A DNA stretch of 64,000 nucleotides, taken from contig CDMY01000392.1 of NCBI GenBank assembly GCA_001179505.1, positions 24,883-88,882 of the forward strand, written 5' to 3'. The notes under the pieces were generated by a model. That model saw only the letters and a list, made by a program, of their open reading frames with translations. It ran no database searches and was not told the DNA's origin. The DNA is from Vitrella brassicaformis (lineage: Eukaryota; Sar; Vitrellaceae). A program made the translations under genes and the position numbers. Below, one piece after another: positions 63,712-64,000 of the stretch. The number at the start of each line of letters is the position of its first letter. The stretch's first letter is position 1.

Positions 63712-64000
63712 TCAAGGGGAGGAGGGATCAATCCCCGCCCCATCAGCACACCCCAGTCCCGCAAACCCTCCCCTCCCTCCCCCACGCAGACATAAGCTAG
63801 TTGTACGCGCGAGGGCGATAGACAAGTGAGAGCGAATCCATCCAGACACATGACTGAACCCCCGACCCTTCCACCCCTCCTTCTCTAACAGCGCATGAGC
63901 CATGTGGGCGATGAACACGTTGGCATCGTGTCCCCACACACCGTCACACGTCACCACCAGAGGGCAGAAGGTCACGCGGGAGTCGCAGACGGCCGAGCGG
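63712..64000 (-). mobile_element. C-terminal fragment of a reverse-transcriptase-type retroelement ORF
   Basis: The minus-strand frame entering from the window edge reads VTFCPLVVTCDGVWGHDANV, then MAHALLEKEGWKGRGFSHVS and GWIRSHLSIALARTTSLCLR. The frame closes after a Gly-rich tail at 63712. The pattern PxVxxxDGxxGxxA..hhhxhhxxLxxKW..xhSxVxGWhRxxLSxAhxRxTxhCLRG is what I know from the C-termini of retrotransposon ORF2 proteins in protists and algae. Only the end is present; the rest would lie beyond 64000. The clade cannot be determined. Confidence 0.7.

Overview
This window is nuclear DNA from a GC-rich, gene-dense, intron-rich eukaryote. Coding strands hold many short spliceosomal introns (mostly about 70-130 bp, GT..AG) whose 3' ends are dominated by (TG)n or (CT)n(TG)n tracts before CAG/TAG. 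The gene content suggests a flagellate with a plastid: two axonemal proteins (DRC3 and a CFAP119-like protein), a pheophorbide-a-oxygenase/TIC55-class Rieske oxygenase, a DGAT2-type acyltransferase, a plant/protist-type HIR (SPFH) protein and a Qa-SNARE. Short AAACCCT (plant-type telomeric) motifs and many low-complexity lineage-specific proteins fit a photosynthetic myzozoan such as a chromerid (Vitrella-like). That assignment is inference; no rRNA or organellar marker is present.

Layout. 0.9-3.8 kb (-): unknown zinc-finger-like, Q/P-rich protein. 4.2-6.7 kb (+): splicing factor SF3a60. 7.0-10.0 kb (-): unknown, possibly ciliary protein, interrupted by a 300-N gap. 10.2-12.6 kb (+): DRC3. 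13.2-15.2 and 19.7-21.7 kb (+): two copies of a lineage-specific gene inside a segmental duplication, flanking a secreted calcineurin-like phosphoesterase (15.6-18.9 kb, +). 22.9-25.5 kb (-): unknown protein with a frame break at an AT microsatellite. 25.7-27.1 kb (+): low-complexity protein. 28.2-29.6 kb (-): Qa-SNARE. 29.9-32.1 kb (+): F-box-like protein. 33.3-34.4 kb (-): alpha/beta hydrolase. 34.5-36.4 kb (+): HIR protein. 36.7-38.1 kb (-): CFAP119-like. 38.3-40.0 kb (+): unknown acylated protein. 40.7-42.2 kb (-): DGAT2. 42.5-43.4 kb (-): small membrane protein. 43.6-46.1 kb (+): Rieske oxygenase. 47.1-53.4 kb: a three-gene pterin-reductase cluster (sepiapterin-reductase-like, dihydropteridine reductase, sepiapterin reductase) interrupted by a small inverted-repeat element family. 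54.2-57.0 kb (-): unknown protein plus a broken BTB domain. 57.9-60.8 kb (+): low-complexity protein with an internal repeat. 61.6-62.9 kb (-): intact BTB paralogue. 63.7-64.0 kb (-): end of a reverse-transcriptase-type ORF.

Genes are strikingly arranged as divergent head-to-head pairs: eight pairs have only 130-335 bp between start codons, implying bidirectional promoters. A recurrent AAGCTCGC motif and telomere-like AAACCCT boxes sit just upstream of several starts.

The most interesting observation is the clustering of tetrahydrobiopterin-metabolism reductases (two SPR-type SDRs around a QDPR). Next are the two duplication systems: the 13 kb/19.7 kb pair with an orphan third flank, and the 57 kb/63 kb BTB pair with one decayed copy. 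Exon ends were inferred by eye from splice consensus and reading phase, so exact boundaries are provisional.
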